Source: Candidatus Scalindua sp. SCAELEC01
GTDB lineage: Bacteria > Planctomycetota > Brocadiia > Brocadiales > Scalinduaceae
Direction of reading: 5' to 3'
Assembly: GCA_004282745.1 (NCBI GenBank)
Contig: SHMT01000037.1
Location: 1-43,402, forward strand
DNA: 43,402 bases
Under the pieces are notes generated by a model. That model made no database searches. It saw only the letters and a list, made by a program, of their open reading frames with translations, and was not told where the DNA came from. Below are positions 24,680 to 32,936 of this stretch, one piece after another (within the stretch, counting starts at the first letter, position 1; each line of letters opens with the position of its first letter). A program made the position numbers and the translations under genes.

Positions 24680-26377
24680 ATGAAAATTTTTGTTTTTTCA
24701 TGTATGGCGATTTCTCAGCTATTTTGTATGGCTGGATTTGCAACAGAGTCACCTGGAATAGTAACGCGAAAACCGTCAAGTGGGATAGAGAGTGATTTCT
24801 TATCCGTTGAATCACCGAATGATGATGAAATTGGTACTTATGGTGTTCCGATTCCGAAATCAGTCAAAAATATTATACTCATGATTGGTGATGGTATGGG
24901 GCCACAACAAGTTGGGTTGGCCCTTATTTATGCTAAACATGCTCCAAATTCTAATGTCAAAAACCGGCAACTCAATATTGAAAGAGTCATGGAAGCGGGT
25001 GAAACAGGTGTTGTTCTGGTCGGTCCCTATGGAAAGATTGTGGTTGATTCCGCCTGTAGTGCTTCTCAATATGCGACGGGAAAATCCATACGTCCTGATG
25101 TGATTGGTCTGGATATACATGGCAATCCTATTGAGACCATTTTGGAAAAGTCAAAAATGGCGGGAAAATCAACAGGGATTATTAGCGACACAACCCTTAC
25201 AAACGCTACCCCCGCAGCATTTGCATCTCATGTTGCTCATCGCTTGATGGAAGATGTGATTGCTGAGCAGCTTGTTGAATCAAAAGCGGACATTATGCTT
25301 TCCGGTGGAGTGCAGTATTTCTTACCAAGGAAGGTAAACAGAAAAGGTTCTAACAGCTATAAGGCCGCTCTATCTTTAGTCAAAAACGAATCCTTAATCA
25401 AATCAAAAAGGAAAGACCAAAAGAACCTTTTAATAAAGGCAAGAGAAAATGGCTATGAGCTTATTTTTAATAAAAAATCCCTTATGAATAGTAATTCAAA
25501 AAAAATCCTTGGGCTCTTTTCCAAAGCAGAAATGCCTGACGGAATCGTCTGTTCTCAGACAAGAGGCAGTCAGGATCGACCCCCGACACTAAAAGAGATG
25601 ACCCAAAAAGCGATCTCTCTGCTCTCTAAAAACAAAGATGGCTTTTTTTTAATGGTTGAAGGTGGACTCATCGATTATGCTGGCCATGCTAACGACGCAG
25701 GTTGGATGCTTCATGAAATGCTTATGTTTGATGAGGCCATTGGGGCGGTATTTGACTGGATAAAAGAGAGGGAGGACACCTTGCTCATTATAACAGCAGA
25801 CCACGAAACCGGTTCTTTTGGTTTTAGTTATTCAACTGACTCTTCTCAGGAACCTACGGAATCAGGAGGGGTAATAGGTAAAGAGGACAATTTCGGATCT
25901 CAGTTCGATTTTGGGTCCTATGAAGTGTTAGACAAAATTTATAACCAACGAAAAACGCTAACTGGAATATCTTTGATGTTTAATGCATTGCCTCATAACC
26001 AAAAGACTCCAGAGCAACTTAGAAGTCTTATTAACGAGAACCTTGAATTTAAGATTACGCTTGAACAGTCCCAAAAAATCCTAGCTGGGGAAGAGAAGCC
26101 ATTTTACAATAATAAGCACCACCCAAGCCTCTGTTTCCAAACAATTCCCATTATTCATGATTTCAAGGCATTTTATCCACTCATATTTCTGAACAGACAG
26201 GCGCTCATAGCTCGGGAAATTGCAGATCAACAAAAGGTTGTCTGGGGAACAGGAACTCACACTTCAACACCGGTATTCGTCATCGCTTTTGGTCCAGAAT
26301 CTATTCAAAATACCTTTGATGGTTTATGGCATAGTACGGACATCGGAAGAAAGATGATCGAGTCAATGGGACTATGA
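24680..26377 (+). CDS. phoA: Alkaline phosphatase (PhoA superfamily), exported
   Basis: This is a 565-residue periplasmic phosphomonoesterase. It has a signal peptide (MKIFVFSCMAISQLFCMAGF), the metal-binding MIGDGMGPQQ at 69-78, and the nucleophile Ser124 in VVDSACSASQYATG. Further metal-binding segments are VEGGLIDYAGHAND and ITADHETG, with the last histidine in GTGTHTSTPV. AAAGGGG lies six bases before the ATG at 24680, and this start places the signal peptide at the N-terminus; a longer frame to 24569 would bury it. It releases phosphate from organic esters. The neighbouring PhoB-type regulator on the opposite strand suggests joint control. Confidence 0.9.
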   Translation: MKIFVFSCMAISQLFCMAGFATESPGIVTRKPSSGIESDFLSVESPNDDEIGTYGVPIPKSVKNIILMIGDGMGPQQVGLALIYAKHAPNSNVKNRQLNIERVMEAGETGVVLVGPYGKIVVDSACSASQYATGKSIRPDVIGLDIHGNPIETILEKSKMAGKSTGIISDTTLTNATPAAFASHVAHRLMEDVIAEQLVESKADIMLSGGVQYFLPRKVNRKGSNSYKAALSLVKNESLIKSKRKDQKNLLIKARENGYELIFNKKSLMNSNSKKILGLFSKAEMPDGIVCSQTRGSQDRPPTLKEMTQKAISLLSKNKDGFFLMVEGGLIDYAGHANDAGWMLHEMLMFDEAIGAVFDWIKEREDTLLIITADHETGSFGFSYSTDSSQEPTESGGVIGKEDNFGSQFDFGSYEVLDKIYNQRKTLTGISLMFNALPHNQKTPEQLRSLINENLEFKITLEQSQKILAGEEKPFYNNKHHPSLCFQTIPIIHDFKAFYPLIFLNRQALIAREIADQQKVVWGTGTHTSTPVFVIAFGPESIQNTFDGLWHSTDIGRKMIESMGL

Positions 26378-26442
26378 GTGTTTGCTAGATCCAGAGGTAA
26401 CCATCTCAGCATTAAATCGTTATGTTGGTCAGAATACGAGAC

Positions 26443-27909
26443 TCAGGGGCAAGATGTTGCTTTATGGTAGAGTTCTATGTATTTCCTTGCCGATATCTCC
26501 CACGAAAAATCTTCAGCCATTGCATTTCTCATAATTTGCCTCCACTCCTCTTCATTTTCAAACACATTTAAGGCCCGTCTTGTTTTATCAAGAAACGCAC
26601 CGGTTTTGTATTCTTTGAATTTGAAACCATTCCCTATCTCATTCTCTTGATCGTAATCTCTTATCGTGTCATCAAGTCCTCCGGTAGCCCGCACAATTGG
26701 AATAGTTCCATATCTAAGACTGTATATCTGATTTAGTCCACAAGGCTCATAGCGAGAAGGCATTAAAAAGATATCCACGCCTGCCTCGATCTTATGCGCC
26801 AAGACATTATCGTACGCTATACGAATACCGACCCTTTCCGGATATCTACGGGCAAAATTTTGAAACAGTCGGTGGTATCTCTCTTCACCTAATCCCAGAA
26901 GAACAAACCCAATATTAAATGCCATCAAGCGGTCAATAGTTTCAACTATGAGATCAATGCCTTTCTGTTCTACTAAACGCGATATTATGCCCAATAGCGG
27001 ACGCTCCGTTAGTGAAAGCGGTAGTGCAAAATTACGGAGAAGGTCTTTCTTACACTCAATTTTTCCTGAGACATTGTCTTTATTATAATTGGTCGCAATG
27101 AATACATCCGTTTCAGGGTTCCATTCGTGGTAGTTAACGCCATTTAGCACACTAAAAAGAGAATCAGACCGATCTTTCAAGATATGTTGCAGCCCACATC
27201 CATACTCTTCTGTTTGAATTTCTTTACTGTACTTCTGGCTTACCGTATTAATGATCTCACTATAGGCAATTCCCGCCTTCATAAAGTTTACTTTTCCGTA
27301 ATACTCAATACCAGTATAACAAAATACCTCTTCAGGCAGGCCGGTCTTTTCAAATATCTCTTTTTCAAATATACCCTGGTAAGCAATATTATGAATGGTA
27401 AACACCGTTTTGGTGTTTGTGAAAAACTGATCTTTCCGATATAACGTTTTTATGTATGCAGGAATTAAGCCTGTTTGCCACTCATTACAGTGTATGATGT
27501 CAGGTTGAAAATCAAGTTGTTTGCAGAGTTCTAGAATTGATCTACAGAAGAAGATAAAGCGTTCCGCATTATCAGGATAGTCACCATTTAAATCACCATA
27601 AAGGTTTCCCCTGTCATAAAAGTCATTATATGATATAAAATAAACGGGGACACAACCTTCAAGGGAGAGCTGTTTTATTTTCGCCTTTAGGATACCACCT
27701 TTAGAGGGAACGTCAAGATCCTCTATTATGGTTTCATGTTGTAATCGTTGATCTTGAACCATCCGGTAGAATGGCAGGACAATTCTTACATCACACCCAA
27801 GGTTTTTGAGATGCTTTGGTAGTGAACCGGATACATCCGCGAGCCCTCCTGTCTTGGCGAAAGGAGCTACTTCAGAAGAGACAAACATAATCTTAAAATC
27901 TATTCCCAT
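26443..27909 (-). CDS. glgA: Glycogen synthase (ADP-glucose)
   Basis: This GT5-family starch/glycogen synthase of 488 residues elongates alpha-1,4-glucan from ADP-glucose. It has the sugar-nucleotide binding KTGGLADVSGSLP (19-31), IHCNEWQTGL and TIHNIAYQG segments, and the C-terminal LMPSRYEPCGLNQIYSLRYG with the catalytic glutamate, followed by ATGGLDDT. Length is normal. It is a single gene, with no other glycogen gene adjacent; the only other one in the window is a broken glgP near 14.7 kb. A second possible start is the methionine at residue 8. Confidence 0.93.
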   Translation of the reverse strand: MGIDFKIMFVSSEVAPFAKTGGLADVSGSLPKHLKNLGCDVRIVLPFYRMVQDQRLQHETIIEDLDVPSKGGILKAKIKQLSLEGCVPVYFISYNDFYDRGNLYGDLNGDYPDNAERFIFFCRSILELCKQLDFQPDIIHCNEWQTGLIPAYIKTLYRKDQFFTNTKTVFTIHNIAYQGIFEKEIFEKTGLPEEVFCYTGIEYYGKVNFMKAGIAYSEIINTVSQKYSKEIQTEEYGCGLQHILKDRSDSLFSVLNGVNYHEWNPETDVFIATNYNKDNVSGKIECKKDLLRNFALPLSLTERPLLGIISRLVEQKGIDLIVETIDRLMAFNIGFVLLGLGEERYHRLFQNFARRYPERVGIRIAYDNVLAHKIEAGVDIFLMPSRYEPCGLNQIYSLRYGTIPIVRATGGLDDTIRDYDQENEIGNGFKFKEYKTGAFLDKTRRALNVFENEEEWRQIMRNAMAEDFSWEISARKYIELYHKATSCP

Positions 27910-28038
27910 GCTTTGTGTCGTTCAGAAAAAAGGGATTTCAACTCTTCAGAAAGCTTAGCCCTCTTTTCTGATGAAAAAATATCTTTCCCGGCTATTTTCA
28001 ATTTGAAATTGTTCGGAAGTTTGTATAGCATTGTAAAC

Positions 28039-28344
28039 GTGAAAACAATAAAAACAATGATAATTACCTTGGTCGCGGTCTTACTCTTTTCTTGTACAGC
28101 TCTTAAACCTGTGGAAAAGTTATCTGACCAAGAGTTGATTGATAAGTACTACGCAACAGACTTAGCGTTATACATGGTTAAAGGCTCATCTGGGAAAGAC
28201 AACACAAATGTTCCAAAACCTTCAAGTAGAGGTAATATCGAGGGTTATGAGACTAAGAAAAAAGGTTCATCTAAAATTTATAAATTAGAACAAAAATTAG
28301 AGGTTATGAGGCAAGAGCTTCTTAAGAGGGGTTATATGCCTTAA
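28039..28344 (+). CDS. Small lipoprotein of unknown function
   Basis: From a GTG at 28039 the product is about 101 residues. It has a lipoprotein signal, KTIKTMIITLVAVLLFSC, with the lipobox ending LLFSC, and a polar mature part. The C-terminal third (KIYKLEQKLEVMRQELLKRG) is a probable coiled-coil helix. The frame is open to 27913, but that would hide the signal peptide; an ATG at 28057 is the other choice. No family is recognised. It is divergent from glgA with little space between them. Confidence 0.6.
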   Translation: MKTIKTMIITLVAVLLFSCTALKPVEKLSDQELIDKYYATDLALYMVKGSSGKDNTNVPKPSSRGNIEGYETKKKGSSKIYKLEQKLEVMRQELLKRGYMP

Positions 28345-28405
28345 TCCATAAGTACTTAACAGTTGGATAAAACAATCCATCTCCAGCTTTCGGTAAAATT
28401 CTGTA

Positions 28406-28483
28406 TATACTCATCTCATAATAGTTTTCGAATAAAATCCGAGATAAGCGGGTTATGTGGTGCTATGCTCCGCATAACCCGCT
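28406..28483. repeat. Repeat D (copy 2) joined to a strong hairpin
   Basis: The sequence 28406-28446 repeats the D element of 826-868 with a few changes (TATACTCATCTCATAATAG, then TTTTCGAATAAAATCCGAG). It is followed by a 14-bp stem, AGCGGGTTATGTGG/CCGCATAACCCGCT (one G-T pair), with a 9-base loop. The hairpin could act as a terminator between the convergent lipoprotein and ahcY genes, although no T run follows. Confidence 0.65.
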
Positions 28484-28591
28484 GTTACGTTTGCTGACAA
28501 GCCCCCCCTATAATGACAGAGATCGCTATTGCTACCTGCCATAAGCAACAATTAAGTGTAGCCAATGAACAGCAATGCTTACATTCTTACT

Positions 28592-29998
28592 CTAGTATTT
28601 GTAATCATTGGACTTGAAAGGACCCTCTACCGGTACGTTTATGTACTCGGCCTGCTGTTTCGTGAGGTGCGTAATAACACCGCCAAAACCTTCGACCATG
28701 TCTTTCGCAACCTCTTCATCAAGTTTCTTCGGAAGCACGGTGACACTAATTTCACCTGTTTTCGTATCCGCCCATTTTTTCTCGTAAAGGTGCATCTGTG
28801 CCAACACCTGATTTGAAAAAGAACCATCCATTATTCGTGATGGATGACCGGTTGCATTACCGAGGTTAACCAGTCTCCCTTCAGATAAAAGAATCAAGTG
28901 ATTATTGAGACTACGGTTACGGTAGATTTTATGTACCTGGGGTTTGACTTCCTCCCATTCATAATTATCACGTAAGAATTGAGTGTCAATTTCATTATCA
29001 AAATGACCAATATTACAGATCACTGCTCCCGATTTTACCGACATCAGCATTTGGGCATCGCAAACATTTAGGTTCCCCGTAGTCGTTACAATGAGATCAA
29101 GCTGGCCAAGAAGCTCTTTGTCGACATCTTCAACTTTACCGGTATTCCTTCCGTCGTTATAGGGTGAAACAACCTCATACCCGTCCATACAGGCCTGCAT
29201 CGCACAAATAGGATCAATCTCTGAAATCTTGACGATCATCCCTTCCTGGCGTAAACTCTGTGCTGAACCTTTGCCGACATCGCCATAACCGATAACGAGC
29301 GCTTTCTTCCCGGCAAGAAGCATATCGGTACCCCGTTTCACCCCATCATTTAAGCTGTGACGACAACCGTACTTATTGTCATTTTTGGATTTTGTAATTG
29401 AGTCGTTTACATTGATAGCGGGAACCTTAAGGGTTCCTTTCTCAAGCATTTCAAGCAATCGATGTACACCCGTCGTTGTCTCCTCGGTTATACCATGAAT
29501 TGTATCAAGCATGGCAGGGTATTTTTCATGAACCATTAACGTTAAGTCACCACCATCGTCAAGCAACATATTAGCATCCCAAGGATTGCCATCTTTAAGG
29601 ATGGTCTGTTCAATACACCATTCACCCTCTTCATTGGTTTGTCCTTTCCAGGCGTAAACTGGCACACCAGAGGCCGCCATAGCTGCTGCAGCATGATCCT
29701 GTGTCGAAAAAATATTGCACGAAGACCACCGGACCTCAGCGCCCAAAGCAATCAACGTCTCAATCAATACTGCTGTCTGAATTGTCATGTGAATACAACC
29801 GATAATTTTTGCTCCGCGTAGGGGCTGTTTCGAGGAATACTTCATCCGTAAGGCCATCAACGCAGGCATCTCTGTTTCCGCAATTGCAATTTCTTTCCTT
29901 CCCCACTCTGCCAAACTAATATCAGCGACCTTAAAGTCTCCTTTTTCTTTACTATCAACAAAATTAAGATCAGCTACTCCACACTCGTTACTTGCCAT
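28592..29998 (-). CDS. ahcY: Adenosylhomocysteinase
   Basis: This is a 468-residue enzyme that splits S-adenosylhomocysteine to adenosine and homocysteine, clearing the product of methyltransferases. It contains [12 protein letters not shown], the substrate-binding [13 protein letters not shown] with the lysine and aspartate that contact the substrate, and the NAD-binding [16 protein letters not shown]. The extended insert ([12 protein letters not shown] region and MVHEKYPA) marks the long bacterial/eukaryotic form. The C-terminal KSNDYKY is typical, with the conserved lysine and tyrosine. AGGAG is seven bases before the ATG. No methionine-cycle partner is adjacent, and I saw no SAH-riboswitch fold in the leader. 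Confidence 0.97.
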   Translation of the reverse strand: MASNECGVADLNFVDSKEKGDFKVADISLAEWGRKEIAIAETEMPALMALRMKYSSKQPLRGAKIIGCIHMTIQTAVLIETLIALGAEVRWSSCNIFSTQDHAAAAMAASGVPVYAWKGQTNEEGEWCIEQTILKDGNPWDANMLLDDGGDLTLMVHEKYPAMLDTIHGITEETTTGVHRLLEMLEKGTLKVPAINVNDSITKSKNDNKYGCRHSLNDGVKRGTDMLLAGKKALVIGYGDVGKGSAQSLRQEGMIVKISEIDPICAMQACMDGYEVVSPYNDGRNTGKVEDVDKELLGQLDLIVTTTGNLNVCDAQMLMSVKSGAVICNIGHFDNEIDTQFLRDNYEWEEVKPQVHKIYRNRSLNNHLILLSEGRLVNLGNATGHPSRIMDGSFSNQVLAQMHLYEKKWADTKTGEISVTVLPKKLDEEVAKDMVEGFGGVITHLTKQQAEYINVPVEGPFKSNDYKY

Positions 29999-30490
29999 AA
30001 AATACTCCTAATAGAAAAACGTTATCGAATAATACTAAGGTTGAATAATCCTGAATCGAGGAATCTTTGGAATTGAGGATAAATTAAACGCAGCTCAATT
30101 AAAACTTCTTTGGGTTACCCACCCCAGCGGGGTGGATAGCAAAAATCGCTCGATTCGGGACAAATTGGGCAATTTCCATGCCATGAGGACTGCTAGGGTA
30201 AAACTTAAACTATAAGACAAAAGATTTCAACTATTTTTTTATCGTCTCTATTTTTTCCTGCTTGAACTCACCTCTTTTCCTTACGTTGCGTGTCAAGCTT
30301 CTCGCATAATATTTTAATGCATTTATTTGCTTTTACTTTTGTGTCCATGCAGAGTATCATGGAGGGTAAGCGAAAATATTATCCTCAATGAAACGAGACC
30401 TTAAAAGACGAGCACTGTCAATGAGTGAAAGTGTGTTTGGTGATGTCGAAAAGGAATTGAGCGCTTTTGTAAAATCGGGTAAATAACAAT
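29999..30490. other. Intergenic region upstream of ahcY and nrnA
   Basis: About 490 bases without a convincing gene. A GC-rich hairpin CCACCCC/GGGGTGG is at 30119-30135. A 32-codon frame from about 30389 (reading MKRDLKRRALSMSESVFGDV) looks protein-like but has no ribosome site, and I leave it uncalled. Confidence 0.45.
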
Positions 30491-30518
30491 TGACAACTAT
30501 CGAAGAAAGCATAGAATA
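30491..30518 (+). promoter_or_regulatory. Likely promoter of nrnA
   Basis: TTGACA (30491-30496) and TAGAAT (30513-30518) are separated by 16 bases, and the nrnA reading frame opens about 27 bases further on. Confidence 0.5.
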
Positions 30519-30544
30519 CCTGAGCAAAATACCACACATATTAA

Positions 30545-31579
30545 TTGATTATAGAAATATTTAATGCAGAGGACTACCGTATTTTGAAAGACTCTACTGT
30601 AACAAAGTATGTAAATGATATACAAGACGCAATAAAACGCCACAACCAATTTCTCATTACCACCCACATTCGGGTGGATGGAGACGCCCTTGGTTCTGAA
30701 TTGGCGCTCTACCACGCACTCAGACAAATGGGAAAATCAGTTACGATTGCCAATAACTCCTCTATCCCTCGAATTTTTGAATTTATGACACACAATACCA
30801 ATATTTTCATCTATCCAGAAATCCCCAAAGAGCACCCGGAGGTCGTTTTTGTCCTGGATTGCCCCACCATGGAACGGCTGGGTAAAACACAGAAGATTAT
30901 TCCAAGTAATGCAACAATTATCAATATCGACCATCATGTTTCCAGTGAATATTTTGGTAATATCAATTGGGTAGCAAGTGATGTCTGCGCAACAGGAGAG
31001 ATAATGCTCAACCTTTTAAGGGCAATGAAAATTGACGTTACACCGGATATTGCTACAGCCCTTTATGTGGCTATCGTGACAGATACCGGCCGGTTCGTCC
31101 ATAGTAACACCACCCCAGAAGCTCTCAGAGCAGCAGCATTTCTGATCGAACAGGGAGCAAACCATTTAGAGATCTCTAAGCACATTTACAATGCAAATTC
31201 TTTTCATCAGATTCGGTTACAATCACTCGCCCTGGACACACTTAAGCTTCACATGAAAAATCAGGTGGCCACACTCTGGCTAACCAACAAAATGTTAGAA
31301 AAAACTAATGTTAATGCTTTGGATACCCATGCGTTTGCAGACATACCGGTATCAATTGATAATGTATCCGTTGGGGTATTGCTTCGTGAGATGGCGAAGC
31401 ATAATCGAGTTAAAGTGAGTCTGAGGAGCCGCAACGGTTACGATGTAAACGCCGTAGCAAAAAGGTTTGGTGGCGGTGGTCATAAATATGCTGCTGGTTG
31501 TGAGGTAAACGGCGACATTGATGTGGTACAGCAACTCATCCTTGATGTGTTAAAGACTATGTTATTTAGAGAGAAATAG
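30545..31579 (+). CDS. nrnA: DHH-family oligoribonuclease / pAp phosphatase NrnA
   Basis: This 344-residue phosphoesterase degrades nano-RNA and 3'-phosphoadenosine 5'-phosphate. It shows the metal motifs THIRVDGDALGSE (40-52), VFVLDCP, the DHH triad IDHHVSS (128-134) and AIVTDTGRF. The C-terminal DHHA1 domain carries FGGGGHKYAAGC, which holds the nucleic-acid-binding glycine loop. The called start is a TTG at 30545; a TTG near 30584 is also possible. An upstream promoter fits either. A 62-base gap separates it from the DedA gene on the same strand. Confidence 0.88.
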   Translation: MIIEIFNAEDYRILKDSTVTKYVNDIQDAIKRHNQFLITTHIRVDGDALGSELALYHALRQMGKSVTIANNSSIPRIFEFMTHNTNIFIYPEIPKEHPEVVFVLDCPTMERLGKTQKIIPSNATIINIDHHVSSEYFGNINWVASDVCATGEIMLNLLRAMKIDVTPDIATALYVAIVTDTGRFVHSNTTPEALRAAAFLIEQGANHLEISKHIYNANSFHQIRLQSLALDTLKLHMKNQVATLWLTNKMLEKTNVNALDTHAFADIPVSIDNVSVGVLLREMAKHNRVKVSLRSRNGYDVNAVAKRFGGGGHKYAAGCEVNGDIDVVQQLILDVLKTMLFREK

Positions 31580-31641
31580 ATACTACTCTTTGTGGAAACC
31601 AATAGTTCATTGGTGATCCATACATAACTCAAATTATATTT

Positions 31642-32322
31642 ATGACTGATTTCTGTATCCAATATATTGAATGGGGGGTAAAACACGCCCATTTATGGGG
31701 TTTTCTGTTTGTCTTTGTATTTATGGCCGTAGAAAGTTCATTTATCCCCTTTCCAAGTGAAGTGGTCATGATTCCTGGTGGTTTTCTCGCATACCGGCAT
31801 GAACTGTTTTTTGCCTCGCCTGTTACGGACTCGCTCATAGTCTTAGTGTGTGGCACAGCGGGTTCGCTTTTGGGCGCCGCTATTAATTATTTTCTCTCTT
31901 TAAAGCTTGGACGCCCCTTTTTATACCGATATGGAAGATATTTTTTTCTGTCACCTCCCACTATTGCAAGATCCGAAGAAATTTTCAACAAATATGGTGA
32001 TATTACAACCTTTGTGTGTCGGTTGCTCCCTGCCATCCGCCAACTCATATCTATTCCCGCGGGGCTGGCTCAAATGCCACTGTTACGTTTTACATTTTTT
32101 ACGCTTCTTGGAGCCGGTATCTGGTCTGCCATACTTGTGCTTATCGGATACTATTTTGCCTCTATCGCAAGCGAGATGAGTTATGCTGAGCTAGTACTGA
32201 ATGGTAAAAATCTTGTACACGATAAGTTTCCATACCTGCTTCTCGGTTTAGGGGTAATTATAGCTATCTATATTATTGTCCATCGCAAGATCATGACGTC
32301 TGATTCTGTAAAACTGAAGTAG
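31642..32322 (+). CDS. DedA-family membrane protein (SNARE-associated/VTT domain)
   Basis: This 226-residue integral membrane protein of the DedA/VTT family has members implicated as lipid scramblases or transporters that recycle undecaprenyl phosphate and related lipids. It has the family marker ESSFIPFPSEVVMIPGG (near 30-46) and the re-entrant/arginine motif CRLLPAIRQLISIPAG (near 132-147), with hydrophobic helices near 12-32, 65-88, 150-175 and 193-215. The start at 31642 has no strong ribosome site. It may be co-transcribed with nrnA. The substrate of this particular protein cannot be told from sequence. Confidence 0.85.
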   Translation: MTDFCIQYIEWGVKHAHLWGFLFVFVFMAVESSFIPFPSEVVMIPGGFLAYRHELFFASPVTDSLIVLVCGTAGSLLGAAINYFLSLKLGRPFLYRYGRYFFLSPPTIARSEEIFNKYGDITTFVCRLLPAIRQLISIPAGLAQMPLLRFTFFTLLGAGIWSAILVLIGYYFASIASEMSYAELVLNGKNLVHDKFPYLLLGLGVIIAIYIIVHRKIMTSDSVKLK

Positions 32323-32339
32323 TTCGATAAAATGCCCGA

Positions 32340-32888
32340 TCATGAAATAATATCTACCGTAAATACATAGACTTCAGTAGCTTTATCCTTCCACGCATCT
32401 GGCGGCAGACCTGCTTTTCCCTGGCAGCACTGTGTCAGAAATTCCTCTTTTGACCAACCGGTCTCTGAGGCAACTTGTGGCAAAAAGCATCCGTTTTTGC
32501 GGCCTCTCTTTATGTACACTCCGTGCCGGGCAAGTTCAAATTCAAGGGGGTTTGCAATCCTTTGCAGTGGAGACAAGAGAGATATCTCTATCTCCAGGTC
32601 ATCTAATTCATTAATCGCTATTCTGTTTTTCTCAAATCTAGTGTCTTCTAATGCTGCCGATACCGCCATCTCTGAAACAAGCTCTCCCAAAGGCTTACGA
32701 GAAACAAGCTGACCGATGCATCCTCTCAATTTTCCGGCAGTTCGTAGGGTCACAAATACACCGTGCTCTTTATTACTCTCCTGGGCATTAACTTGGAAGT
32801 GGGTAAGATCGATTGGTATGCCCTGAATTGCAGCTTTAATACTATTTCTTGCTATATCGAGTAATACTCCCTTCTCATCACTATTCAT
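32340..32888 (-). CDS. amrA: AMMECR1-domain protein (AmmeMemoRadiSam system protein A)
   Basis: A 182-residue stand-alone AMMECR1 domain. Markers are GVFVTLRTAGKLRGCIGQLV (near 45-64), AVSAALEDTRF, LDDLEIEISLLSPL and FLPQVASETGWSKEEFL, all conserved in this family. AMMECR1 occurs with MEMO and a radical SAM enzyme in the AmmeMemoRadiSam system. That system is widespread in anaerobes, and its biochemical role is not settled. It follows the MEMO-AMMECR1 fusion gene on the same strand after 48 bases, so the operon carries two AMMECR1 domains. Confidence 0.9.
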   Translation of the reverse strand: MNSDEKGVLLDIARNSIKAAIQGIPIDLTHFQVNAQESNKEHGVFVTLRTAGKLRGCIGQLVSRKPLGELVSEMAVSAALEDTRFEKNRIAINELDDLEIEISLLSPLQRIANPLEFELARHGVYIKRGRKNGCFLPQVASETGWSKEEFLTQCCQGKAGLPPDAWKDKATEVYVFTVDIIS

Positions 32889-32936
32889 ACGAACCTTAGT
32901 ATCAGACCAAAAAATAGAGGGAGCTGACCAGGTAGA

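Noticed and set aside
28447-28483. Integron attC site
   Set aside because: The hairpin has a GTTATG/CATAAC pair but lacks the bulged extrahelical bases and the GTTRRRY end; no integrase is nearby.
29999-30200. SAH riboswitch in the ahcY leader
   Set aside because: No conserved SAH-aptamer core was recognisable; only a short GC-rich hairpin is present.
30389-30486. 32-codon plus-strand frame reading MKRDLKRRALSMSES
   Set aside because: Composition is protein-like, but there is no ribosome site, it is very short, and there is no evidence for expression.
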